From the NCBI RefSeq assembly GCF_008369105.1, contig NZ_VINQ01000007.1, forward strand, positions 37,962 through 101,961: a DNA stretch of 64,000 bases, read 5' to 3'. Under the pieces are notes generated by a model. The model saw only the letters and a list, made by a program, of their open reading frames with translations, did no database searches and was not told the DNA's origin. The stretch comes from Aquicoccus porphyridii (GTDB lineage: Bacteria > Pseudomonadota > Alphaproteobacteria > Rhodobacterales > Rhodobacteraceae). Shown here piece after piece: positions 52,403 to 61,371 of this stretch (positions are counted from its first letter, which is position 1; each line of letters opens with the position of its first letter). The position numbers and the translations under genes were made by a program.

Positions 52403-53346
52403 GACAGGCGCACCTTGGGATCAAAGAAGGAATAAGCGATATCGACCAGCAGATTGGTCAGCACATAGACAGCAGCGATAAAAAGCAGCGCGCCCTGAAG
52501 AACCGGATAATCGCGGCCATAGATTGAATCGACGAGCAGCTTGCCAAGTCCGGGAAGGGTAAACACCGTTTCTGTCACGGCCGCTCCCGCCAACAACCCG
52601 GCCAGCGCGATCCCAACCATAGTCAGCGTCGGCGCAAAGGCGTTGGGAAAGACATGGCGCCAGAGCACCCGCCGCTCGGGCAAACCCTTGGCCCGGGCAT
52701 GGGTTACGTAGTCCCGGCTGAGGATCTCCAGGCTTCCGGCACGCATCATGCGCGTCATGATTGCGATCTCCGAAAGCGCGAGCGACGTAACAGGCAGGAT
52801 CAGGTAAGTCACGCCGAGCCCGAAATCCTGCGACATCGACACGAAACCGACGGTCGGGAGCCAGCCGAGGATCGCGCCGAACAGCACAAGCAGCATCAGC
52901 CCGACCCAAAAGCTCGGCATCGAAAGCTTGAGGATGGTCAACACGACAATCGCGTAATCCGTCGCCGTGTTGTGCCGGTGCGCGGCGATGAGCCCGGCGG
53001 GAATCGCCACCACAAGCGCAGACACCATCGCCAGCAAAACCACCGTCGCAGTTACGCTGAACCGGTCCAGCAAAAGCGCTCCCACATCCTGCCCGGTGAG
53101 GATCGACACCCCGAGATTGCCCGAGAACACCTCGCGCAGCCAGGCAAGGAACTGGATCGGAAGGGGCTGGTCGAGCCCGAGTTGACGGCGCATCATCTCG
53201 AGCGTCGACTCATCGTCGATATTTCCGCCCAGCATCATCAGCGCCGGATCGCCCGGAAGAGCCCGGATGAGCGTGAAAATGATGACGGCCACGATTGCGA
53301 AGGTCGGAATTGCCATCACAATCCGTCGCAGCACGAAGAAAAACAT
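52399..53346 (-). CDS. ABC transporter permease (DppB type)
   Basis: A 315-residue permease with six membrane segments. The N terminus (FFFVLRRIVMAIPTFAIVAVIIFTLIRALPGDPA) is typical of DppB/GsiC. The EAA loop is YVTHARAKGLPERRVLWRHVFPN near residue 212, and the last segment ends in a conserved YSFFDPKVRLS. It pairs with the DppC-type permease, and the binding-protein gene lies 23 bases upstream of its start. Confidence 0.91.
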   Translation of the reverse strand: MFFFVLRRIVMAIPTFAIVAVIIFTLIRALPGDPALMMLGGNIDDESTLEMMRRQLGLDQPLPIQFLAWLREVFSGNLGVSILTGQDVGALLLDRFSVTATVVLLAMVSALVVAIPAGLIAAHRHNTATDYAIVVLTILKLSMPSFWVGLMLLVLFGAILGWLPTVGFVSMSQDFGLGVTYLILPVTSLALSEIAIMTRMMRAGSLEILSRDYVTHARAKGLPERRVLWRHVFPNAFAPTLTMVGIALAGLLAGAAVTETVFTLPGLGKLLVDSIYGRDYPVLQGALLFIAAVYVLTNLLVDIAYSFFDPKVRLS

Positions 53347-53369
53347 GGCCGCCTCCTTTTTGGTTTGCG

Positions 53370-54926
53370 TCAGCTATCGAGTTTCAGCATCCAGCCGCGA
53401 AGCAGCCCGGCGCCCCATCCCTTGAAGCCATCGACCTTGTCCGACATGCCGGTGAACAGCATGCGATGGCCAAGCCCGATCGCGGGAACTTCCTCGTTGA
53501 AGCGGCGCTGCAGGTCGTCGATGATCTCTTGCAGGCGATCCTTGTCATTGGTCTGCAGCGCCTCGTAGACCAGCGCAACGGCCTCCGGGTCTTGCCATGC
53601 CTTGCGCACGGCTTCGCCGGTGAACATCTCAAAGCTTAGCCCGGCATGAAGCCTTGGCGAAAAGCTGAAGGATTGCATCGTATAGCCATCGCCCGAACGA
53701 TAGGCTTCAAGCTGCGTGCCCCATTCGACAACTTCGAGCTTGGCATTGAAGCCGGCATCCATCAGCATTGCCTGCGCCATGAGCGCGCGTTCGTAATAGG
53801 CACCACTGCGGCGGGTCGCGAGAATCGTGATCTCTTCGCCACCATAGCCTGCTTCAGCCATCAGTTCCTTGGCCTTGGCGACATCATACTCGTTATACTG
53901 CGCCTGCACCTCGGTGAAGTTCTTCGACATCGGCGGCACCGGCGAGGGCGAGGCCTTGCCGAACCCCTCGGTGATCGCTGCCATGATCTGTTCGGGGTCG
54001 ATCGCATGCGCCATCGCCTTGCGGATGCGCACATCCTTCAAGAGCGGCGAAGCTGGGCTCAGAAGATAGGTATCCCACACAGCGGATTGCGTCGCGTCGA
54101 TCTTGAAACCCGGCTCGTCCTTCAATTCGGCCGCCGCGGTCGCGTCGATCTGCACCAGATCCAGATCTCCCGCCTGCAGGGCCGTTTTGGCAACTGCGCC
54201 CTCGCCCACGATGGTGAAGCGAAGCGTGTCGACCGAGGCGTGCTTGCCACCGCCATAACCATTGGCCGGCTCATCGCGGCTCGCGTAATCCGCGAAGCGT
54301 TTCAACTCGACATAGCGCCCCGGCTCATGGTCACCCAGCATATAGGGTCCGGTGCCGATCGGCGTGTTCCAGCTTCCATCTGCATTGACGGAGTCGGGGT
54401 GCAAGACTCCCATCGAACCACAGTCAAACCGTGCCATCGTGGCAAGGAAGACAGCAAACGGCTTGTCCAGCGTGAGTTTGAACGTGTAGGGATCGACCGC
54501 TTCGGCCGAAACGACCTTCAGGCCATTCTTGCCGTTGAAGTAGTTTTTGCAGTGGCTTTCCGATTCTTCCCCTGCCAGCCGGTTCCACGACCAGAGCACA
54601 TCCTCAGACGTCATCTCCTCGCCATTGTGAAACAGCACGCCCTTGCGCAGATGGAAGGTATAGGTCAGCCCATCGTCGGACAATTCGAAACTGTCCGCGA
54701 GCATCGGGATGATATCGAAATTGTCGGCATAGGTGACAAGGCCTTCAACGATATGCCCATGGATCACGTCGGTATTGCCATCGCGCGTGACACCGGGATT
54801 GGTGCCGCGAATATCGGCGTTGAGTGCCATGCGGATCGTGCTTTCGGCCACGGCGGGCGCCCCCGAGCCAAGGCCAAGCATGGCCGCGACGATGGCGGTG
54901 CCAAAGAGTCTCTTTCCTAACTTCAT
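53370..54926 (-). CDS. ABC transporter substrate-binding protein (SBP_bac_5, DppA-like)
   Basis: A 518-residue periplasmic binding protein. The signal peptide covers residues 1-28 (MKLGKRLFGTAIVAAMLGLG, cleavage after AVA). The family pattern is seen in DGLTYTFHLRKGVLFHNGEEMTSEDVLWSW near residue 89 and in the C-terminal FSPRLHAGLSFEMFTG. Family ligands are peptides, glutathione, nickel or opines; the nearby C45 acyltransferase suggests an acylated or cyclic amino compound. It heads the transporter part of the operon. Confidence 0.92.
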   Translation of the reverse strand: MKLGKRLFGTAIVAAMLGLGSGAPAVAESTIRMALNADIRGTNPGVTRDGNTDVIHGHIVEGLVTYADNFDIIPMLADSFELSDDGLTYTFHLRKGVLFHNGEEMTSEDVLWSWNRLAGEESESHCKNYFNGKNGLKVVSAEAVDPYTFKLTLDKPFAVFLATMARFDCGSMGVLHPDSVNADGSWNTPIGTGPYMLGDHEPGRYVELKRFADYASRDEPANGYGGGKHASVDTLRFTIVGEGAVAKTALQAGDLDLVQIDATAAAELKDEPGFKIDATQSAVWDTYLLSPASPLLKDVRIRKAMAHAIDPEQIMAAITEGFGKASPSPVPPMSKNFTEVQAQYNEYDVAKAKELMAEAGYGGEEITILATRRSGAYYERALMAQAMLMDAGFNAKLEVVEWGTQLEAYRSGDGYTMQSFSFSPRLHAGLSFEMFTGEAVRKAWQDPEAVALVYEALQTNDKDRLQEIIDDLQRRFNEEVPAIGLGHRMLFTGMSDKVDGFKGWGAGLLRGWMLKLDS

Positions 54927-54974
54927 TGTCTTCTCCCTGTTCTGGTCGGTCGTCGTTATGATGGAAATGCCGCC

Positions 54975-56087
54975 TTAGTAGAGCGAATAGCGGCTTGTCG
55001 TTGAGGATGCGTATGGCAACTGGCGCACCCGCAATTCGCCGGCGCCCGCATCCATCAGAACCGTGGCGACAGTGGCCGAAAGATAGGCGCTGGCCTCGCC
55101 CTCGTTGCCTTTCGGAGTGCGGATGATGCCACGGGGCGAGCCAAATCTGTCATCCAGCGCCTCCGCCAGCGTGTCGAGCGTATGCGCCCTTCCGCCAGCT
55201 TCGATCAGATGGCGCAGACGACGGTCGCGGAACAGCGTGTCAGCACCGCGTGCGATGCCCAGATCGGTTTCGCGTGCCCGCGCGGCGGGGATGACGAAAT
55301 GGTTGGCATGGGTCAGGCAGGAGCCTTCGGGGGCTTGCCAGTAGATCTGCGCCGGGGTGGTCTCGAAATTCAGGCAATCGCCGCTTTTGGCACAACTGAT
55401 CGTCATGTTGTTCGAAACCGTGCGCGGCAAGCCGTGAAGCTCGGTCAGTGCCTGCGAATATCCTCCGGCTTCGAGCACCCGGCGCCGGATCACCGAAAGC
55501 GGCACGCCGAACGGCGCCTTGCCGTCCTGGGCGCAAATCAGATTGTTCCCGGTGATCGAAACCCCTTCGGAATTGAACCCCGCCCGCGCCAGCCCGCCGG
55601 CTTCCACGAACGTCAGGATCGAGGGGCCGGTTTCGGGATGAATCTTGAGCACGACGGTGCTATCGGCGCATTCGGGCAACCAATCCCAGTTCTGCACATG
55701 CAAAAGCCGCCGACTTTCGGTCATCTCCGGCAAGACAACAGCAGAGGTGCAGCCATCATCAACCTTCGAGATGTCCTTCGGACGCTGGGCATGCAGGTTG
55801 ATGATTTCGCTGCGCCCGTTGAGCACCAGCACCTCTTCGACCAAGACACCCGCACCTTCGGCAATACCGGTCAGCTCATTCATCGCTTCAGGCACGGAAA
55901 CCGAAAGCGTGTCCCGCAATTCGCGGGCATAATCGAGGACACCATCCCAGCTCATGCCGTGTTTCTCGAACAGCGCACGGTATACACCCAGCCCGTGACG
56001 TAGCTGCGTATCGGCTGCGCGACCATAGGCCAACCCGCGCGCGCGAGCAGAGCCTTCGAGTTCGATAAGTTTCGGTTGCGGAACCAT
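54975..56087 (-). CDS. C45-family autoproteolytic acyltransferase/hydrolase
   Basis: A 370-residue Ntn-type protein related to isopenicillin-N acyltransferase. The new N-terminal nucleophile after self-cleavage should be Cys113 in VDDGCTSAVVL. The later RAGFNSEGVSITGNNL and SNNMTISCAKSGDCLNFETTP blocks fit the family. Such enzymes hydrolyse or transfer acyl groups on amides. The ATG at 56087 overlaps the upstream hydrolase stop (TGATG); a TTG three bases earlier is possible. Placed with a peptide importer, it probably deacylates the imported compound. Confidence 0.85.
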   Translation of the reverse strand: MVPQPKLIELEGSARARGLAYGRAADTQLRHGLGVYRALFEKHGMSWDGVLDYARELRDTLSVSVPEAMNELTGIAEGAGVLVEEVLVLNGRSEIINLHAQRPKDISKVDDGCTSAVVLPEMTESRRLLHVQNWDWLPECADSTVVLKIHPETGPSILTFVEAGGLARAGFNSEGVSITGNNLICAQDGKAPFGVPLSVIRRRVLEAGGYSQALTELHGLPRTVSNNMTISCAKSGDCLNFETTPAQIYWQAPEGSCLTHANHFVIPAARARETDLGIARGADTLFRDRRLRHLIEAGGRAHTLDTLAEALDDRFGSPRGIIRTPKGNEGEASAYLSATVATVLMDAGAGELRVRQLPYASSTTSRYSLY

Positions 56088-56956
56088 CAACGCGCCCCCG
56101 GCGCCGGCAAGCGACCTTTCAGGACATCCGTGAAAAACCGCTCGACATAGGGGAAAACGCCGCGCGCGTCATGCGCCACACCGGGCACCGTATCATGCCA
56201 AACATCCACGCCGCGCGTCTCCATCGTTTCGCGAAGGCGGTGAAGCCGGTCGTTCCGGTTTTTGCCCGCGCTGTTGGCACCGGGAATGTATTTCGGGGAA
56301 TCCTCGGGGAACGTAATCTCCCAGTCCTCGGTGTCCAGCGCGCCGACCGACATGTGAACCTTCACCTGTTTCAGCGCCTCGAAATCGATTCCACGGCCGA
56401 ACACTTCGGAGAAGTTTCGAATACCGGGCCACCAGTCCATGGTCTCGTCAAGGAGCGTGACCGACCCGGGCGCGCCAATCGACACGGCCTTGAGCCTGTC
56501 GGGGTGGAGATAGAGGAAACGGTGGGTGAAATGCCCGCCCCCGGAAAACCCGAAGACCATGAACTTCTCGAAACTGCGCCCGATCAGGTCACCGGCTTCC
56601 CTGACCATCGCCAACAGGACTTCATCATACCGGATCTCGCCTTCAACCATGTATTTGTAACCGCCGGCCTCCATATCGCCGCGCACGCCAACGGGGAAAA
56701 GCGGCGCGAGGATCATGCAGTTGTTGAAACGGCCAAAGCCCGAAAACGCATCGCGGTAAAGCGATTGCAGGCGCATCGTGCCATGAACTGAAACCAGAAG
56801 GTCAAGCTCCTGATCCGGCTCATCCCAGGCGCTTTCCGGAATGTAAAGCGTGTAGCAAAACCGAGGATCGGCCTTGCAGGCGATGATCGTCGTTTCTCCG
56901 GTCAGGTACAATGAGCGCAAGCGCTCCTTGGGGCCATCCCCTACTCTCGGCAGCAT
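56087..56956 (-). CDS. Alpha/beta-hydrolase with PHB-depolymerase-like fold
   Basis: A 289-residue hydrolase without a signal peptide. The nucleophile elbow is VFGFSGGGHFTHRF near residue 134; LLVSVHGTMRLQSLY near 53 is the oxyanion strand; the Asp is likely in SVGALDTEDWE and the His in VPGVAHDARGVF. The fold resembles Esterase_phd-like proteins. It is the first gene of the minus-strand operon, facing the GntR gene across 158 bases, and is translationally coupled to the C45 gene. Confidence 0.75.
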   Translation of the reverse strand: MLPRVGDGPKERLRSLYLTGETTIIACKADPRFCYTLYIPESAWDEPDQELDLLVSVHGTMRLQSLYRDAFSGFGRFNNCMILAPLFPVGVRGDMEAGGYKYMVEGEIRYDEVLLAMVREAGDLIGRSFEKFMVFGFSGGGHFTHRFLYLHPDRLKAVSIGAPGSVTLLDETMDWWPGIRNFSEVFGRGIDFEALKQVKVHMSVGALDTEDWEITFPEDSPKYIPGANSAGKNRNDRLHRLRETMETRGVDVWHDTVPGVAHDARGVFPYVERFFTDVLKGRLPAPGAR

Positions 56957-57031
56957 GTTTCGCGGTCTCCAGATGTCTCGTTTCGAACGAGCCTAGGGCG
57001 GGATACTCGTGGCGTCAAAATATTTTTCCAT

Positions 57032-57043
57032 ATTGGCGCCAAT
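57032..57043. promoter_or_regulatory. Palindromic operator candidate for GntR
   Basis: ATTGGCGCCAAT is a perfect 12-base palindrome in the AT-rich 158-base region between the divergent hydrolase and GntR genes. Flanking A/T runs extend the symmetry loosely (CAAAAT and ATTTTG). GntR/FCD regulators bind short inverted repeats of this size. Confidence 0.5.
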
Positions 57044-57114
57044 TTTGAAGAAAATCTTGATCCCCGCTTGTCCGATGCGTATCCTCACACCAAACGAAAC
57101 AGGTAAAAACCGCC

Positions 57115-57768
57115 ATGGCAGCAACAAGATCCTTATCTTCCGAGACAAAACTGACGACTGACGAGATTTCCCAACAGATCGTGACCGATATCAACAAGGG
57201 CGTTCTGGGGCCCGGAGAATGGCTCAAACAGATCGATCTCGAGCGGCGCTACGCCTGTACCCGGGTCAAGGTCCGCGATGCTCTGACCAACCTGCACTCC
57301 AAGCGCCTTGTCGAACATATCCCGAATCGCGGCTATCGCGTTCCGATGCTCGATTCGGATCGTATCCGGCAGGTGGGCGAAGTGCGTGCGCTGCTGGAAA
57401 CCCATGCCGCCATTGATGTGATCAACTGTGCGACGGACGCGGATATCTCCGAATTGCGCACCCTTGCCGAAGCGTTCCGCGACGCCGCCTATCATGGTTC
57501 TTCTTTCGCGCAGATCGAAGCCAACTATGCCTTTCACTCCAAGCTTTATGGCCTGTGCCAGAATGAAATCCTGCGCGAAATGATGCTCGACCTGCGTCAG
57601 CGCGGCCCGGCAGCGCCGGTCGGTCAGTGGCAAACAATGGCACAGCTGCAACGCGCGACACAGGACCATTTTGATCTGGTGGATGCCATCGAGAAACGCG
57701 ATCTGAACCTGCTTCAGAGTCGCATCGCCAATCATATCAGGGGCAAATCCGCCCCGCCCGAGGAATAA
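57115..57768 (+). CDS. GntR-family regulator with FCD domain
   Basis: A 217-residue regulator of the FadR subgroup. The winged helix spans residues 15-80 (EISQQIVTDINKGVLGPGEWLKQIDLERRYACTRVKVRDAL), and the helical FCD domain has ALLETHAAIDVINC and NYAFHSKLYGLCQNEILREMM with metal-ligand-type residues. It is divergent from the transporter/hydrolase operon and 7 bases ahead of the esterase gene, so it likely controls both. Confidence 0.88.
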   Translation: MAATRSLSSETKLTTDEISQQIVTDINKGVLGPGEWLKQIDLERRYACTRVKVRDALTNLHSKRLVEHIPNRGYRVPMLDSDRIRQVGEVRALLETHAAIDVINCATDADISELRTLAEAFRDAAYHGSSFAQIEANYAFHSKLYGLCQNEILREMMLDLRQRGPAAPVGQWQTMAQLQRATQDHFDLVDAIEKRDLNLLQSRIANHIRGKSAPPEE

Positions 57769-57775
57769 GACCCAC

Positions 57776-58738
57776 ATGACAATGCATCCCGATCTCACCC
57801 GGATGATGGAAAGCAATCGCGCCACAGGGGGTCCGGCCTTGCAGGACATGGCCATAAAGGACGCCCGTGCCGCGATGCGCGACATGTTCCTTGCCAATGG
57901 CTACCCCATTCGCCACGAGGCGCATGTGACGCACCATACCCCGGCCGAAACTGGCGCCAAATTCGCGGCAAGCCTCTATCGCCCGCTGCATTCTGAAGGG
58001 GCGCTGCCTGCGCTTGTCTATTTTCATGGCGGCGGCTTTGTTCTGGGCGATGCTGCGACCTATGATATCCATTCTCGGGCGCTGGCACATCTGCTGGGCG
58101 TCACGGTTGTCTTCATCGAATATCGCCTTGCCCCGGAAAGCCCGTTCCCGGCGGCCGTCGAAGACGCCTGCGCGGCGATGGACTGGCTCGGTCGCGAGGC
58201 CCCGGCACTCGAGATCGACCCGGCCCGCATAGCTGTCATGGGAGAAAGCGCCGGCGGCAATCTTGCGGTGAACGCGGTAATCCATGCCAGGAAATCCGCT
58301 GCACTCGACATCCGCGGAGCTACGCTGATCTATCCGGTGACGGATGCCCGGCCATTCGCCGATGACAGCCGCGTGGCCGCCTATCCCTCGATCTCCGCCT
58401 ACGCGACCGGAACCAATCTCGACCATGCCGAGATGCAGTGGTTCTTCGATACCTATCTGACCGATCCCGCCGACGCGGCCCGCCCGGAGAACGCTCTCTT
58501 CGAGCACCCCGAACTGGCGCTGATGCCGACCACGCGAATCTTTACCGCCGAATGCGATCCGCTGCGCGATATGGGGATGAGCTTTGCCCCACGCCTGATC
58601 GAAGCAGGGGTGTCCGCGCGGGCGGAATGCCTGCCCGGAATGCTGCACAGCTTCATGTGCCATGGCGGCATTTCCGGCCAGGCCCTGCGGCATTTCTTTC
58701 GAATCGTCGAGGCCATCTCCGAGGATTTCGACAGCTAA
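57776..58738 (+). CDS. HSL-family alpha/beta hydrolase (esterase)
   Basis: A 320-residue carboxylesterase of the hormone-sensitive-lipase family. The oxyanion motif YFHGGGFVLGD is near residue 81, the nucleophile elbow is GESAGGNLAV near 157, the Asp is in TAECDPLRD and the His in GMLHSFMCHGG. It is co-transcribed with GntR, so the substrate is probably part of the same regulated route as the peptide-type importer and the C45 enzyme. Confidence 0.9.
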   Translation: MTMHPDLTRMMESNRATGGPALQDMAIKDARAAMRDMFLANGYPIRHEAHVTHHTPAETGAKFAASLYRPLHSEGALPALVYFHGGGFVLGDAATYDIHSRALAHLLGVTVVFIEYRLAPESPFPAAVEDACAAMDWLGREAPALEIDPARIAVMGESAGGNLAVNAVIHARKSAALDIRGATLIYPVTDARPFADDSRVAAYPSISAYATGTNLDHAEMQWFFDTYLTDPADAARPENALFEHPELALMPTTRIFTAECDPLRDMGMSFAPRLIEAGVSARAECLPGMLHSFMCHGGISGQALRHFFRIVEAISEDFDS

Positions 58739-58987
58739 GAGCCGTTCCGGTTCTGGCCGAAAGCACAGCCAGGGCATTGTCAGGTTGCTGCCCTCGCCAC
58801 GGCAGAATAGTTCGCCGTCATGCTGAACATCGACGATTTATCCCGGATCAACGGGGTCCGATGTCCTCGGAGCGTGACCGGGTGAACCGTTTTGGGCACC
58901 AGGTTCACCGCCAAGATCCGCCGGGACAGTGGAGGGCTCGTGCTTCTAGGGAAGAGCGGCGACGGCTGGGCCGCCGCCGGGTTGGGT

Positions 58988-59599
58988 TCAATAGCCGACG
59001 GTGAACCGCTGGCGGGTATGCTTGGGGTTTTCGATCTCGTCCACCATAGCGATGGCATAATCCTCGAAGGAAATGCGCGACCCGTTCTCGTTGCTCAAGA
59101 GTTCATCCTTGCCGAGGCGAAACGTACCCGTCCGCTCGCCGGGCTCGAACATCGCGGAGGGCGAGAGGAAGGTCCAGTCGAGCCCGTCGAGGTCGCGCAG
59201 ATAGTCCAGCGTCGCCGCGCCATGGGTGGCCTCTTCCTTGTAGGCCTCGGGGAAATCGGGTTGGTCGAGCAGGCGCTGGCCCGGGGCGACCTCGAGGCTG
59301 GCGGCGCCGCCGACCACGAGGTAGCGGCTGACCCCCGCCTCGCGCAGGGCATCGGTGATGATCGAAAAATCGGTGCCGGTGAACCGGGTCGAGCTGACGA
59401 CCGCGTCATGGCCCCGGAGCAGCCCGGCCAGCGCCGCACCGTCCTGCGCATCGCCCTTGAGTGCCGTCACACCGGGTAGCTGTGCGATCTTTTCGGGCGA
59501 ACGGGCGATCGCGGTCACCTCGTGGCCACGATCCGAGAGTTCCTTGAGAATGCGCGACCCGGCATTGCCGGAGGCGCCGATGAGTGCGACTTTTGCCAT
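58988..59599 (-). CDS. NAD(P)-binding reductase (NAD(P)H-binding, SDR-like)
   Basis: A 203-residue atypical short-chain dehydrogenase. The Rossmann motif is KVALIGASGNAGSRILKELSDRGHEVTAIAR at the N terminus, with LKGDAQDGAALAGLLRGHDAVVSS following. It resembles YwnB/NmrA-like proteins. The ATG at 59599 starts the strand; the frame to 59683 extends into the promoter. It is divergent from the HxlR regulator. About 250 bases downstream, to the esterase gene, contain no gene that I recognise. Confidence 0.85.
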   Translation of the reverse strand: MAKVALIGASGNAGSRILKELSDRGHEVTAIARSPEKIAQLPGVTALKGDAQDGAALAGLLRGHDAVVSSTRFTGTDFSIITDALREAGVSRYLVVGGAASLEVAPGQRLLDQPDFPEAYKEEATHGAATLDYLRDLDGLDWTFLSPSAMFEPGERTGTFRLGKDELLSNENGSRISFEDYAIAMVDEIENPKHTRQRFTVGY

Positions 59600-59752
59600 T
59601 GTTCCGTCCTTACGTTCAAATTTGCGATCAAGTCTATGTTCTAGACCTTCGCTATCATTTATCGTATCAGGAGTGCGCCGCAAGACGTCATCGTCCGGTG
59701 ATCAGGTCAGCCCGGCGTGACCGCCCTGCCCCAAGACCAAGGAGTGCCCCAA

Positions 59753-60136
59753 TTGAACCAGGACAACCTCATTCCGATTCCTTTCGTGTTCGAACAACCC
59801 TGTCCGATCCGGGATGTTCTCGACAGGATCGGTGACCAATGGAGCCTGCTCATCCTTCAGGTGCTCGAGCACGGGACCATGCGCTTCAGCGCGATCAACC
59901 GCGCGATCGGCGACATCTCCAAGCAGATGCTTTCCAAGACCCTGCGCCGCCTCGAGGAAGATGGCTTCATCCGGCGCACGCTCTATCCCGAGGTTCCCCC
60001 GCGCGTCGAATACGAGCTGACGGATCTCGGTCGTTCCTTCCTGGTGCCGATGAAAGGACTCGTCGCCTGGGCCGACGACCACCACCGCGCGATCTGCGAG
60101 GCGCGCGCGGACTATGCCGCCCGGGCCGCATCGTGA
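59753..60136 (+). CDS. HxlR-family transcriptional regulator
   Basis: A 127-residue winged-helix protein with the HxlR pattern CPIRDVLDRIGDQWSLLILQVLEHGTMRFSAINRAIGDISKQMLSKTLRRLEEDGFIRRTLYPEVPPRVEYELTDLG split into standard blocks. Such regulators sense aldehydes or redox stress through the conserved Cys (here Cys17). TTG at 59753 is preferred because an AAGGAG site lies eight bases upstream; a GTG at 59717 is the longer option. It faces the reductase gene it probably controls. Confidence 0.88.
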   Translation: MNQDNLIPIPFVFEQPCPIRDVLDRIGDQWSLLILQVLEHGTMRFSAINRAIGDISKQMLSKTLRRLEEDGFIRRTLYPEVPPRVEYELTDLGRSFLVPMKGLVAWADDHHRAICEARADYAARAAS

Positions 60137-60152
60137 GCCTCCGGCGGTCCCG

Positions 60153-61256
60153 TCAGCCTGCTTCGCTGACCCGGTACTCCGCCCGGTCCAGCCAGTCGGG
60201 GCAGAGCTCCACCCCCCATCCCGGCGCGTCCGTCACCGTTACATGGCCCTCGGACACCTCGTAGGGATCATTGCGGAAAAGTCCTTCCTGCCACGGGTAA
60301 TAATCCGGCCCCTCGATCGAGAATTCGAGGTACTTCCCGGCATTCGGCAAGGCGCGCATAAGGTGCATCGTGAACAGCGTGACAAGCGTCAGGTTGGCGG
60401 CATGCGGCGTCACCGGCATCTTCGCGGCCTCCGCCATCCGCGCCACCCGCAATGTCCGCGCAATACCACCAAGATAAAGCACATCGGGCTGCAGAACATC
60501 GACGATTCGCCCGTCGATCATCCCTTGCCAATTCGCCATCATGCAATCCTGTTCCCCGCCACAGACGTCGATCGACAATGCGTCGGTCACCTGCTTCGTC
60601 TGCGCGAATTCCCAGTAGGGACAAGGCTCTTCGTAATGCGAAATGCCGCTATCCTCTAGCATCTTGCCCACCTCGATGGCCTTCGCGGGCGAATAGCAGG
60701 AATTGGCATCCACCAGCAACGCCGCGTCATCCCCCATCGCCTTGCGGATCGTCGGCACGATCTCCTCGGTCCGGCCCTCCCATTCATCCTTGTCCCGGCC
60801 GACCTCGGCCCCGATGCGGAACTTGAAAGCGTCGAATCCGTGCGCGTCGCGCAACCGTTGAAACCGCTCCGCCTCGTCCGCCGGCGTAACATCACGTTTC
60901 ATCGACGAGGCATAGGCCCGCACCCGGCCAGGCGTTCCCCCGATAAGCGCGCAGACCGGTTTGCCCTCGCGCTTGCCCCGCATGTCCCAGATCGCCGTGT
61001 CGACCCCGCCCATCGCGCGCCGCAGGTAGGAACCGGGAAACTTGTGCTCGCGGTCGCGCACCATGTCGAGCATCGCGTCGATGTCGCCGCAATCCATCCC
61101 CAACGCATGGGGCGCCACCTGCCTGTGCAGCACCTGCGCAGTGATATCCGCGCAATAAGGGGCGACCTGCCCCCACCCCTGCGCGCCATCCTCGGCGGTG
61201 GCCCGCACGAAACAGACGAAGCTGTCGGTGAAAGATTCGAGTTTTTTCAGTTTCAT
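60153..61256 (-). CDS. Enolase-superfamily enzyme (mandelate racemase/muconate lactonizing type)
   Basis: A 367-residue enzyme. The C-terminal barrel has the acid/base Lys in FDAFKFRIGAEVG near residue 147, the metal ligands in ALLVDANSCY, YEEPCPYWE and CGGEQDC, and TPHAAN near 310 at the position of the His. The N-terminal capping domain includes SYLRRAMGGVDTAIWDMRGK. The reaction is probably dehydration or racemisation of an acid sugar or hydroxy acid. Start 61256 (MKLKKLESF) fits the family; a longer ATG at 61292 exists. It is divergent from the MocR gene. Confidence 0.85.
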   Translation of the reverse strand: MKLKKLESFTDSFVCFVRATAEDGAQGWGQVAPYCADITAQVLHRQVAPHALGMDCGDIDAMLDMVRDREHKFPGSYLRRAMGGVDTAIWDMRGKREGKPVCALIGGTPGRVRAYASSMKRDVTPADEAERFQRLRDAHGFDAFKFRIGAEVGRDKDEWEGRTEEIVPTIRKAMGDDAALLVDANSCYSPAKAIEVGKMLEDSGISHYEEPCPYWEFAQTKQVTDALSIDVCGGEQDCMMANWQGMIDGRIVDVLQPDVLYLGGIARTLRVARMAEAAKMPVTPHAANLTLVTLFTMHLMRALPNAGKYLEFSIEGPDYYPWQEGLFRNDPYEVSEGHVTVTDAPGWGVELCPDWLDRAEYRVSEAG

Positions 61257-61313
61257 CGGGACCAGACCGGGGGGCTCGCAATTGGGTATCATGTTGCAGG
61301 CTGGATAAAAATT

Positions 61314-61331
61314 GGCATATCCGGTATATCC
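61314..61331. promoter_or_regulatory. Tandem direct repeat, candidate MocR site
   Basis: GGCATATCC and GGTATATCC stand head to tail in the 115-base region between the divergent enolase-type gene and the MocR gene. MocR/GabR-type regulators usually bind direct repeats. A related AAATTGGATAT element occurs before the oxidase gene near 62870. Confidence 0.4.
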
Positions 61332-61371
61332 ATTTCGGCAAGCTTGTCAGACCAATTGGCGCGGAGAACCC

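Noticed and set aside
58739-58987. Possible transposase remnant between the esterase and the NAD-binding reductase
   Set aside because: Frames on both strands are short and no transposase motif could be found, so this stays unassigned non-coding DNA.
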